Shown here one piece after another: positions 48,276-58,838 of a stretch of DNA of 64,000 nucleotides (positions are counted from its first letter, which is position 1; every line of letters begins with the position of its first letter). The notes beneath the pieces were generated by a model. It did no database searches, was not told where the DNA came from, and saw only the letters and a program-made list of their open reading frames with translations. The position numbers were made by a program, and so were the translations under genes. The stretch is from Diadema setosum (Eukaryota > Echinodermata > Echinoidea > Diadematoida > Diadematidae), in the NCBI RefSeq assembly GCF_964275005.1, contig NC_092692.1, positions 15,655,006 through 15,719,005 on the forward strand, written 5' to 3'.

Positions 48276-48461
48276 CTGTGTGATCATAAATTCAAAAGAT
48301 ATGCTTATAAAGCCATCGAATTCCAAATTTGATAGTATCCTGCAACTTGTCAATGCACTTAATGATACTATGAACATAGATTTTGCAAAATATCATGAAG
48401 TGTTCTGTTTTTTATCTGCTGTTGTAATGTAAAAAGGTATTTTTGCATTGTTATTACTTCT

Positions 48462-48630
48462 GGCGACTCCCGTTATAACGAAGTCCGCGGGACGGGCATT
48501 TTTTTTTTTTTAGTTTTTTCAAATTTCGTTATAACGCGAGGGGACTTCGCACCATAGACTTTAACGAAGATTTTTGGACCTGAACTTTTATTCCGTTGTT
48601 ATGAAATTTCGTCATAACCTTGTTTGTGTA
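48462..48630. mobile_element. Decayed pogo-like MITE
   Basis: GACTCCCGTTATAACGAAGTCC and internal TTTCGTTATAACG match the element at 5220-5405. The right terminus is not intact. Confidence 0.6.
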
Positions 48631-48684
48631 AACAGCTAGGAGCACCCTGGACAAGGGTTTACTATCTAAATAGCAGAAGATTCA

Positions 48685-48690
48685 AATAAA
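48685..48690 (+). terminator. Candidate poly(A) signal AATAAA for the GPCR
   Basis: First AATAAA after the GPCR stop (about 410 bases downstream), followed by GT-rich sequence. Assignment is positional. Confidence 0.35.
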
Positions 48691-49346
48691 GTTTGGAGCA
48701 TCAATTTAGGTTATACTAAATTGTTTTAACTTTGCAGTAGGATTATTATTTGTTTGTAATACTAGTAACCTGATCACTGAGTCGTTTGAACTTATCAAAC
48801 GCAAGATATTGTGACTTCAACATGTGCAATGGTGACGGAATTTAATTTATTTTAATAACACGCAACAACTCCATCAGTCGAGATAAGGCAGTACATTAGT
48901 ATTGTAAGAACACGTAATATCGACACCCCATGCTCCTATACTCATATTTTCTTCTTCAGTCAACTTGTCAAGAGGTCGAAATGTCACGCAGTAGCTATAG
49001 GCATTGTTAGGCCCGACAATATGTGGCTTCTGTGAGCTCCCCAGTGCACGGTCGCCCACTAAACCATGCAATTGTCTTTGAACAATAAAGAACAAAAACA
49101 ACAACAAAAGGAATTCAAGTGACAAAAGGATGCTGATGAATGGAATATAATTATTCAAATTCAAATTCAAGTTAAAACTTTATTTTCACTTTTTTTTCTC
49201 AACAGAATGTACAAGAAACAATAAATTTGACATGCAAGTCGTTGATAATGTATACATAGCCAGACAGGGATACCAAAATGTTCATGTCTACATGTTCAGT
49301 ACATAAAGAAACATGCACTCTATTTATACACTCTGGGAAAAAAGTG

Positions 49347-49391
49347 GAGGTACCCACTCAAAAGACTGTGCTTGTAACATGTGGGTACCTC
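49347..49391 (-). other. 3' UTR hairpin of the non-LTR element
   Basis: The arms GAGGTACCCAC and GTGGGTACCTC pair perfectly over 11 bases with a 23-base loop. The equivalent hairpin at 62513-62556 has a different stem but shares ACAAGC and CTTTT in the loop (minus strand). Confidence 0.75.
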
Positions 49392-49817
49392 TGAGGAAAA
49401 GGGGGAAATAAAGGGGGTGAAAAGCTTGCAACTACAAAGAGTGCGGGAAACTGGGGAAGTCGGGAATAGAAAAAAAAAAAGAAAACAAAAGTGTGAAAAA
49501 AGGAACAGAAAATAGGGAGAAGAGGAAGAGAGAAAGAGAAAAAAAACCCTAAATTATTTTGATGCATACACCAAGGACCAAAGCCCACAGAGGCAAGTAG
49601 CCAAGCGTTTTCGAAAGTGATAACGTGTCGATCTGCTTTCCAGCGGAACAGACTAACCGTGAGGGCACGTATGGAATACTAGTGAGCAGTAAAAATGATC
49701 TATGCCTCAAGAGAACGTAGCCTATAGTGAAAGAAGAGGAGATAATGTCGTGCTTACGAAATACATCATAAAATTAAATCTATTCGGTTGCATTATAAAA
49801 CTTCAAAAGAAACATTT

Positions 49818-50186
49818 TCAATCTCTTTTAAAGGAATTCAATGACGGTGCATTTTTTATGTCCATGGGAAGGGAGTTCCAGAATCTTGGACTTGCATAAA
49901 TGAAAGTCTGTTGAGCAAGCACAGTTCTTAATAAAGGTAAATGAAATTGATTTGACTGTCTAGTTGGATATCTATGGTATGTCCGGTTACGCATAAACAT
50001 GGAGTTAAAAATAAACGGGAGGTAGTTATTGTTATAAGTGTACATAAATTGCCCTAGTTGAAAAAAAAACAAATCTTTAATTTTCAGAATCTTGTTATAA
50101 AAATACAAAGGATCTGTATGAGAATATGGAACGGTATTACAAATAATGCGAAGAGCTTTCTTTTGCAACAGTAGAACCCTATCCAA
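49818..50186 (-). pseudogene. C-terminal fragment of non-LTR reverse transcriptase ORF2
   Basis: The open segment LLLQKKALRIICN...HTDPLYFYNKILKIKDL...SPRFWNSLPMDIKN...LNSFKRD has the signature of the region after the RT domain in CR1/Jockey-type elements (QKKAxRII, WNSLP, FKR). Reading upstream of the first Met continues as LVWGNTHQLSLDRV, still homologous-looking, up to a stop near 50222. The RT catalytic core is absent, so the copy is dead. Confidence 0.85.
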
Positions 50187-50222
50187 TGATAATTGATGCG
50201 TGTTTCCCCATACTAAACTGTT

Positions 50223-53200
50223 GTGAAACTAAGTTAAGGGCATGCCTGACACAAAATCGAAGTGTCAGGACAGAGAAAGAGAGAGAGAGAAGAAATCCAA
50301 AAATGGGAAAACTGACTGTCATGATATGACATATTTTGTATTTGTCACGTAATAATTTGTCTCATTGTACTACTGTTTATTAGGTAGCTCATGTGAGAAA
50401 TTGATGTTATCGCAATGGTTACAAAAGAAGTGCAGTTTTAAAGATAAAAGCTTGCGTCAAAATAACCATATAAGGAGATGTTGCGATGCACAATCAAAGT
50501 AAAAGAGAGTGATTTGGAATTAAATGTTTTTGGGATGAGTAAATCCTACATGACGTCAAAATACGAGGAAGAAAGGGTATCCTGGTAGTATGCCTCATAC
50601 TATCTGGTATGTGGACGTCATTCACGACGTCAAACACAAGTTTCTAGCTAGGTCAAAACAGGACCACTTCAAAGAATTTTGGTTTCCGTGGACAGGAAGT
50701 GATGACGTCAAGCAGGGACTTGACCAATGCAAAATGAGATACTCAGGAAAGTTTTGACAGACAGAAAACGCCAACCAATAAGAAAAAGGGGGCAGGACTT
50801 TTATGAAAACTTTCTAGGAAGTCACTTGACTTCATTTAATTAATTTTACATGGAGACCTATGGTCCAACAAATGTATAAATATGCAGTGTTTGGGCATAA
50901 AATTCAGATGCCACATTATTTGCGGAACACTCAGGACCAGGCTACGGTACTTCGAGATTGCAAAGTTAGAGCGTAGCAGAGTGTTATTTGGAATCAGTGT
51001 GATTCAGGGATTGTTGCATTTCGGCTTAGACAGCCTGACCGTCCAGAAGAGAATCTAGGAGGATTCGAGTTTAAACACCAACAACTGTTGTAAGTACACG
51101 ATCACTTAATTGAAGTTGTTTATGCCTTGTAAGTTCCTATGTAATTCCCGATATTGCATTGTATGTGTGATGTTTGTATGTCAAACCGAACTTTAATTGC
51201 ATTATGAAAGGAATAGAGAATTAGAACAACGCTTAGATTTTAATGGGCTGATTAATCACCCCTATTCAACATTGAAAGATAACGATCCTTGGTGAAACAT
51301 TATTATGGAAATTATGTGTGGCTAATCAGTGTTAATATGATGGAATATATAATTATATGTTTTGTTGAAGTTATATGAATAGAATCAGGAATAAACAAAG
51401 ACCACAAATTATAAGGGAGGTATCATGTTATTAAATTAACATGGTGTTTAGGGTTCCAGGGAGAGAGCCACCGTTTAGGGTTCCAGCGAGGACCAAGTTT
51501 AGGGTTCCAGAGAGAGCCATAGTTTGCGGTTCCAGAGAGGACCAGAAGTAAAGGGAGACGACCCGCTACATCAGGCAGGGCATCGTCGACAACCTAGAGC
51601 AACCAAGCACGGGAGCTTCTAGAATAAACCACCGAGCAGAGCAACCAAGCTCAAGATCAAGTGGAATTGGATATCTGTATTCAAGTTTGTACTGTGTTAT
51701 TGTTGTAAACGACCACAATTTGAGACCAGTATAATAAATCTTATTGATTGTTATATTGTAAGAATACTGTGTGATTGCGGGCTACTTATTTCGGGGCACT
51801 GTAGTTGCACAAGTGAATGGTCTGCTAACAATCTGCTGCATTTAGAGAAAGTCAACCTTTGACTATAGAAAAGACCCCAGTCGCAGGGAGGACTTTCGTT
51901 CCCCACATTCAGAGGAAAGTCCCCTGTGACACTGACAGGTTGTGAGAAAAAAAAAGGTCCCGATCGCTTCACTAACCAGCTAACTCCATTTCCTTTGTAA
52001 CTTTCGAAGGAGCGAAAACCAGTAATTAACTTATATCACTTTCCCAAAACTGTATGTCGATTCAATTTTGCTGAAATATTTAAAAGGACATCATTCTGTA
52101 AACTTTGGGGAGACAATCCGATCAAATACTCTAAATCTTTAAAATGTTGGGTAAACGTCTTATCATAGTGATCGCCTGATGAGAATACCACACGATTTGT
52201 GGTGTCAAAGTACCGGATCTGCTAAAAGAATCTGTAAAGTTGATTTCGACATGTTTGACTTTTCCAGCATTTTGAAAGAGCACTTCATATAATTGCTCCT
52301 TTCATAATGCAGGAGAATGAATACTATCCTATTATCAGCACCAAGTAGTGAAAATAATTTATGTAAGAATGACATTTTCTTTTTAATTCTTTACGTATAT
52401 TCTTTATGGTTGAACTCAAGAAGACATCATTCATTGTTGTAACTTTTCCATCATGCCGTGACGGAACATTATAGATTGTTAACCCTAACTTGAAAATTAA
52501 TGACTTTTCAATGGATGGTCCAACTAATGTGCTTTTGGTATTTCTGCATTCACCGAGTCCGAGTAATATTACATTTAGGGCTGAATTAAGTTTAAATTTC
52601 CCCCTTTTTAATGACCTTTAACACTTCGGAACACTGGTGTCCACAGCACCGAAATATGCCCCAGCGTGATTACAGAACTCAACAAAAAATATCAGTTGTG
52701 TTATTACCAAGCAGGGTTCCGGTCAAGCAGCTTATCTCACAGGAATTTGTAACGACGCGGCTGTAAGAAAAGTACTAATTACAATCCCATCTATAGTCCT
52801 ATTATAGTCCTATTTTCTTCAAGCAAGTTATAGTCCCTTACTCTTTTTGAGGTAGTGTTTATTTCAACATCTTCATTCAGTATGGTGGATACATTAATGT
52901 CGTTTGTGATATGATGACAAACTTCACTTCCATGATAAACGCTCACTTCGAAATAGCGCATATAATTCTTCTGTATGTTTATTTTTGGAGGTATTATTTT
53001 ATTCTTGTTAAAAATCGTGTGGAAAATATTACCCAAACTTATAGCAAAATTTTGGTTTCAATCAAGAATTATCCGGCTGAAGAATATACATATCTTCGAA
53101 GCGTTAGGTCAGCTCTTTTTTCCTCTCCCTGCCCCTCCAATTCCTTCAGCTGATATGCTATGATGGTAAAATCCCACTCCTTCCATGGAAAATTTTCGGT

Positions 53201-53433
53201 CGTCATTTCTCACTGCGGGTCCGTTGTTTACACAGTAGTGACAAATTCAAAGTCCAAAGTGCAATATTTCGTCCTCGCATTGCTGTTATTCCGTCTGTTA
53301 TAATTTAAGCTGCGATTCCTACATACCTGATTTGCATAAAAATCCTCGTTAGGGGAAAGAACACTCACGGAAATCTGTATCAATCGCGCCGGACGTCCCC
53401 CGGTGATAGAGTAAAGTTGTTCTCCACACCATC
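50223..53433. other. Non-coding region upstream of the tandem family; possible LTR-like sequence
   Basis: No gene is supported. A TATA-like TATAAATATGC at about 50876 and AATAAATC at about 51733, with a minisatellite between them (51448-51545), give an LTR-like layout, but no matching partner or target duplication was identified. Confidence 0.3.
51448..51545. repeat. Minisatellite of GTTTAGGGTTCCAGAGAGRRCCA units
   Basis: Four imperfect units of about 30 bases, each with (G/C)GGTTCCAG(A/G/C)GAG, are tandem. Confidence 0.75.
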
Positions 53434-55032
53434 ATGCCGAACACGAGCTCAATCAGATCTGCTCGGTGCAAAAAAGCTGTTAAAGATTTCGCATGTTGCT
53501 TCTGCACATTGATGGTCCTGATAGTTTTGTCCGCCGTGATTCCACTATTCAACCACCTCTTCGAGAGCATCCATACAGTGACGTCAAAGGGAGACGAAAT
53601 CTTGCTCTTGAAGGACAAGAAAAACGACGATGAAAGACTCTCACGACTCTGCACCGAATTCAAGGTTATCCTCAAGGCCGGAGACTCGGACACTCGTGAT
53701 GTCATGGTCAGTGCGATGGCCTTCGAAAAACGTGCTGTCTACGAAGATGACACGACTACATATTCTTTTGTGGAGAATATATCTTTGGAAGCCGGTCAGT
53801 ACACATACTTATTCTACTTCTTGCCAACATCCTCTGAAGTGTCGATCACAAGCTGCGGACAAACTATCAACGGCCGGACTGGAGTATCCTACTACATGCC
53901 GGTTTTCGCCGACTCCAGCAGCATGCGGAGTTGGATAGACGATGTCGAGGCAGGTGAAGAAGATCCTTGCCCATCCTGCGTAGTTGCCATGGCTACCTTT
54001 CCAGCTTGTCCCTCTAGGGCCACCTTCCACTTCAACACAACTGGGTATCCGAGCAGACGTTGGTACTTCACGTTGAGCGAGAGTTACCAGCGAGGGTCGA
54101 AAACACTGCATGCAACGCTAGACCTTACGTTCACTAAATATCTCTATAACTCAAGTGAAGCCATTTCAAACTGCACTGTCACAGCCGGAAGTCGGTTCTG
54201 TTGGTTGCCCGCACCCGCTGAGTATCAGGTTAGCGTCGTACTCCAACACTTGATAGCGTCAGGCTATCCATATTCAGTAGAAACCACAGTGGTGTGCGAA
54301 AAGAGGGAATCTCTTTCTTACATTTTATTCTTCCTTGTGTACCCTGTCAGTAGCGCCCTTTTTGCTGCATTCATCTACGTCATCTATCGTCTGTGGGATC
54401 CCTGTCCTGACTTCGACGTTGATGAATTTTGCAAAGAAAATGGATGTCTGTGCGATGATGACGATGATGATCCGTGGGCACGTGGAAACAATCAGTCCCT
54501 TCTGTGCACCTGTACCCAGGGGGAGAGAAGTGGCGACTCGGATCACCATGCAACCCATGAAGCCCATGCAACAGAAGGTCGTCGGGCACGAATTGATTTA
54601 ACTACAGACACTTCTCAATTGGCTACGGACAGCACACCAAGACTGTTAATGTATCGTAGAAGAAGTGATGACGTGGGGAACATGGATGAGTATTTAAATT
54701 CCGGTGGTTTGGACGGTGGGGCGTCGGACTTTCAGCTGACAGAAATTCCCGGGGCAGACCCTTCAGCAATCAGAACCCAGGCGTCAGATTCAGACAGACT
54801 TCCTACGTATGCATGGTCGCACCTCTACCCGAGATCCGACAGAAATCCAGATCAAGAGACGGGAAATTCACCCGGTGGCACCGAAACAGACTCGAGTCGA
54901 CCTCGAGGTGTCTTCGAGGGTTCCCAAGAAGTGAGTCCACCGAGCTACCAGTCGGTGACCGTCCCCGTGTCTGAACAGCCGGATCCTCCTCAGAGCTCAC
55001 CACCTCAGTATGATGTTGCACTCACAATGTAG
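53434..55032 (+). CDS. Two-pass membrane protein, APD1-4-like ectodomain, PPxY tail; paralogue A
   Basis: Intronless, 532 aa. An in-frame TAG lies just upstream of the chosen ATG. Hydrophobic segment 1 is at about 19-41 and segment 2 at about 295-318, so residues 42-294 are probably extracellular or lumenal and the tail cytoplasmic. The ectodomain has eight cysteines (73, 141, 179, 182, 192, 247, 256, 288), a CPSC motif, N-glycosylation sites at 115, 201, 239 and 246, and signatures GDE (53-55), FADSSSMRSW and FNTTGYPS. The part before segment 2 (FTKYLYNSSEAISNC...C) resembles the APD1-4 middle domain of plant and invertebrate RING E3 ligases; this is a judgement from memory, not a search. 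No RING follows. The tail instead has DDDDDD (341-346) and three WW-binding motifs, LPTY (456-459), PPSY (502-505) and PPQY (523-526). It ends PQYDVALTM. ATTAAA at 55098 may be the poly(A) signal. Confidence 0.9.
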   Translation: MPNTSSIRSARCKKAVKDFACCFCTLMVLIVLSAVIPLFNHLFESIHTVTSKGDEILLLKDKKNDDERLSRLCTEFKVILKAGDSDTRDVMVSAMAFEKRAVYEDDTTTYSFVENISLEAGQYTYLFYFLPTSSEVSITSCGQTINGRTGVSYYMPVFADSSSMRSWIDDVEAGEEDPCPSCVVAMATFPACPSRATFHFNTTGYPSRRWYFTLSESYQRGSKTLHATLDLTFTKYLYNSSEAISNCTVTAGSRFCWLPAPAEYQVSVVLQHLIASGYPYSVETTVVCEKRESLSYILFFLVYPVSSALFAAFIYVIYRLWDPCPDFDVDEFCKENGCLCDDDDDDPWARGNNQSLLCTCTQGERSGDSDHHATHEAHATEGRRARIDLTTDTSQLATDSTPRLLMYRRRSDDVGNMDEYLNSGGLDGGASDFQLTEIPGADPSAIRTQASDSDRLPTYAWSHLYPRSDRNPDQETGNSPGGTETDSSRPRGVFEGSQEVSPPSYQSVTVPVSEQPDPPQSSPPQYDVALTM

Positions 55033-55417
55033 AGGATATCGTATTACAGACGTCATTGCGATATATGACGTATTATTATCGTCGCTGATCGTCGAATATT
55101 AAATGATATGGCTCTCATATTTGAAAATTTTGTCAAGTTGCAAGATATCAAATTGCATTTTGCGTTACTCCTGACTTTTTAAACTTTGGCGTCTTGTTTG
55201 CTTCTTTGTTTGTTTGGATTTTTCTTGGCGGAGGGCTACACGCGTGATAAATCCGAGAGATTCTGTGCCCCCAATCCCGTGATTCCACAGGAAAGTATTC
55301 TGAAACCCCTCCCCCTCAAAAGTATTATGTGTTTCTTTCTGTTAGGACTTTGTTTTTTTGTAATTTATTAGTACGTTCAAGCACAATTCTTGCCTTAATA
55401 TTGATGAGAAATTTGAT

Positions 55418-55462
<45 letters not shown>

Positions 55463-56272
55463 TCGGACACTGAATAAGGGGGTTTGAAAACTTTTATTTA
55501 TCAGTTATGCTAAGTGCTTGAGGATGGAACACAGCGGGGAATCTATGTCTCTTTCTGACAACATTCCTTAAGTTGAATCTGAAGACTCTTGTCAATACCT
55601 AGAGCTTAATTCCTTTGCTTCAACGTTTTGGAACATGGATGTAAATGAAGGTGGGGAGTACCCCATTAGTGAGTTACAAAACAAACGAAATTTTGATTGC
55701 TGAGTGCCCGGATTGCGAATGTGTGCAAATGTATTGAGATAATACTTAGTAACGAACATCTCAGTTCACTTGTTCTCTTTTTGCAGATGCATCTTAACAC
55801 TCATAATCTGCGTGTTTGCTATGTTAGTTGTTGCCATATTCAATGATAATTTTTCTCACATTTGTGATTATTAGGCACTGTTTGTGTTGAACAAGTATGC
55901 ATGAATAATCTATTGTAATGTATAATTAAACGGGTCATTGTGGAACACATTGTTTCGTGGTCTTGCAGAATTCATGTTCATTCCTTTTCTATAGATTCCT
56001 TTCCCATGATATTCAGAATATCATCATATAAAACAAACAACAGTTGGTATTTGCACTATTCATATTGTTATTAGTCATGTAAACGACTAAATCAGAATCA
56101 TCGTGAACCAGTGAATAAATGAAAACATTCAGTTTGCACGATTGCAATAAAATGCGAAAATATTGTTGCGCTGAGTAACAAAAAATAAAAATAAGTATAT
56201 ACGTTTCCTTGTGCTCATTGTCTATTTTTTTTTCTTGTTCTATGAGCTGGCGTGGTAGTAATCTAAGGAGCA

Positions 56273-56286
56273 AGTGTGTGTGTGTG

Positions 56287-56328
<42 letters not shown>

Positions 56329-56336
56329 TGTGTGTG
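56273..56336. repeat. (GT)n microsatellite
   Basis: Almost uninterrupted GT repeat followed by further GT-rich sequence to about 56510. Confidence 0.9.
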
Positions 56337-56638
56337 TCAAATCAACATTTGGAAGTCGTTTTCATTTATAGGAAGGAAGGTGGTATCGCTTCGGGTGTGT
56401 TTTGTGTGTGGGGTGTGTGTGTGTGTATGTGTGTTTTTGGTGTTGGTGTGTATGTGTGTGGTGGTTGTGGATGTATGTGTTTGGGGTTGTGGTGGGGGTG
56501 TGGGATAGGTTTTAGTGCATCGAGGTTGGTGGGGATGGGGATTTGATTTTCAATGAAATGATTTCATTCTAGTTTTGTATAACGATTTTTTTTTTTTGCT
56601 TTTTTATGTATATACCCTTGTATATACCCTTATATACT

Positions 56639-56702
56639 CGATTTATAATCGAGTTGTTATGTTGAAGAGAGATGATTGGCAGTATAAGTATACCATAGTC
56701 AA

Positions 56703-56756
<54 letters not shown>

Positions 56757-56852
56757 ACATGTCAATACTTTCTCGTGAAGAAATGGTCAGTAGGATTGAT
56801 TTATAATCGAGTTGTTATGTTTGAAGGGAGATGATTGGCAGTATAAGTTGGT
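56639..56852. repeat. ~50-bp direct repeat flanking a (TA)n/poly-T tract
   Basis: GATTTATAATCGAGTTGTTATG plus the following bases to GGCAGTATAAGT occurs at 56639-56690 and 56799-56850. The two are separated by (TA)n (56706-56740) and poly-T. Confidence 0.85.
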
Positions 56853-57013
56853 AATGGATTTGTCTTTTGAATGGCATTTGTACCGTTTTTATGTTCATGT
56901 TACACCCAGAATGGGTTGATTTATGATTGATTTGAATGAAATCAATAAAATATCATTGAAAAAAAAAGGTGTTCCTGTGAGTCCATCAGTAGGCCTATAT
57001 GAGTGCTTATATA

Positions 57014-57459
57014 CAATATGTCCCCCAAAAGATACAATCAGATTTTCGCATTGATAACATCCAGTATGATTAAACTGTCCAAATGCTACTTCAGGGTCTT
57101 AAAATATAACATCTTAGCTCTATTTTGCAGAAAATCCCATTCAATTTGGTTAAGCGGTCACCTGGTCACAGAGAAATGTGGATTGTTGTAAAGCATGTCA
57201 TGAGTCTGATTCTTCTAAGTATAGCACTTGGATGCTCTTGTGTGTGAACACAATAGACAGAACTTGGAGGGAAGAGATTCCTGACATGCTTTACAAAATT
57301 CCTCATTTCTCTTTGACCACGGAAGCAAATCGAATGGTGTTTTCTGTAAGATGTGGGAAATGAGTTATATTTTTGTACCCTGAAATTGTATTTGGATTGA
57401 TTCATTATTTTAAACTTATCATTGCGGAGGATCCCGTTGTATTTTTTGGGGACATACGG
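57014..57459. mobile_element. Foldback MITE, ~446 bp
   Basis: ATATGTCCCCCAAAAGATACAA at the left is inverted at the right (TTGTATTTTTTGGGGACATACGG). Imperfect complementarity runs through both arms, including AAAGCATGTCA on the left and TGACATGCTTT on the right. Similar frames on opposite strands arise from this symmetry. Confidence 0.7.
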
Positions 57460-58838
57460 TATAGCTTTCATGTCTACGCGCTTTGAGTCAATTTATGTGG
57501 CACAGAAGTCATTCGTTCTTTTTCAGAGCAAGGGGTTATACTTACAAAGGAAATATATAGACCTTATATATAGACCTTATATGTCTAAAGAGAAAAGGGC
57601 AGAAATAAAAAGGCAGTAACTGAATGATAAGTTGAGCAATTTGACCATTTTCTTGTTATTCCTCATCTTTATATCACAATATACCAATTTTACCAATTTT
57701 AGAAAGATAGAATAATCATCCATAACACTGCTGAATGTAGGGCTGGGGTATTTTGGCTTATATAACATCGAAAACGGAGGATAATATATCTTTAAAGTAA
57801 TTTCATCTGAATAAAACCTTATAGTAACGACTTTCCGATATTTGCCTTCGTGAACACATCACAATTAGCTTGCATGTATCATTCTGTTGCGATTTCAACT
57901 ATGTTACGCAATTATACCGATCCACAATCAAAAAGTAGCATGGGATTGATAATAACTTTGAATTTGGGACTGAAATGGCTTGGTTGGTTTGTTGTTTGTT
58001 TGTTTGTTTGTTGTTGTTGTTTTTTTCAACTCACAGACCAATAACCAAGAATGGAAACAGTGAAGAGGGCATTGAAAGTTACTACTCTTGTCAGCTGAAT
58101 AACAGAAAATGATCTTACCCATCTTTAAGTCTGAAAGTGTGAAATAAAAAGGATATTGTTGTCCAGTTGTACTCATTTTTTTTTTTTTTTTTTGGGGGGG
58201 GGGATCGACAGCGAGTTGGGTAATCTTCCATGAACACCGCATGAGGACGCGAGTTAATGATCACTTATGATTGTGCAAGGCGTGTGAATAAGTTATTATT
58301 ACTCTGCAATGATTGATAATGATTTCATTTTTCTGGATGGGCAACTATAAAGTCTCAAAACAAAGACGATTATCAACTCAAAAAGATGTAGACAACATGG
58401 TAGAACTATGCGTCAATCAGACTGCGTGATTTGGAATGGGCAAATACGAGGCTGAGAGACTGACGAGGTCGGAGAAAAGGTGAAACTTAATTGTGCTCAG
58501 GTAAACTTAGATAACCCGAAATATGACATATCGGAGTAAAAACACAGAACAAAGTTATCATCGTAGGCAATACGTCATTGATGTGTTGCTGATATCGACG
58601 GTGCTACTACGAAGGTGATTGCGTTCAAAGGTTAATCATACGCCGAAAGTCGCACACAATTATGGGTTAGATTTAGAGAACAGTAGCGTTCGATCCCTTG
58701 CAAAACTAAATGAGATTTTCAGCCTTGTCCACCAAGGAACGTTGGACAAACTTTTGTTAGTTTGAATTCTTTTTTTACCACGAATATTCACGTGACGTTT
58801 GACTGTACATATAAGCGACGTAGATTACGACGTCCGAG

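Larger units (their letters stand above)
48276..49144. other. GPCR 3' flank
   Basis: Holds a decayed pogo-like MITE (48462-48630), then a possible poly(A) signal AATAAA (48685-48690). No other gene. Confidence 0.45.
49145..50222 (-). mobile_element. 5'-truncated non-LTR (CR1/Jockey-group) retrotransposon
   Basis: On the minus strand the block runs from the C-terminal end of a reverse transcriptase ORF, through a 3' UTR with a hairpin (49347-49391), to a tail of TTGAAT repeats after AATAAAG. A 3'-anchored fragment with iterated tail units is typical of target-primed non-LTR elements. A related 3' end lies at 62317-62570 in the same orientation. Confidence 0.8.
55033..58838. other. Spacer between paralogues A and B
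   Basis: No gene. Contains a (TA)n tract (about 55420-55459), a (GT)n tract (56273-56336), a direct repeat around a second (TA)n (56639-56852), a foldback MITE (57014-57459) and a poly-T/poly-G run at 58178-58201. Confidence 0.5.

Noticed and set aside
54410..54520. Possible RING finger after the second membrane segment of paralogue A
   Set aside because: Cysteines at 324, 333, 338, 340, 358 and 360 lack the C3HC4 spacing and histidine; the intervening run is poly-Asp.
57003..57471. Similar-looking proteins on opposite strands
   Set aside because: The similarity comes from the two inverted arms of a foldback MITE, not from divergent duplicate genes.
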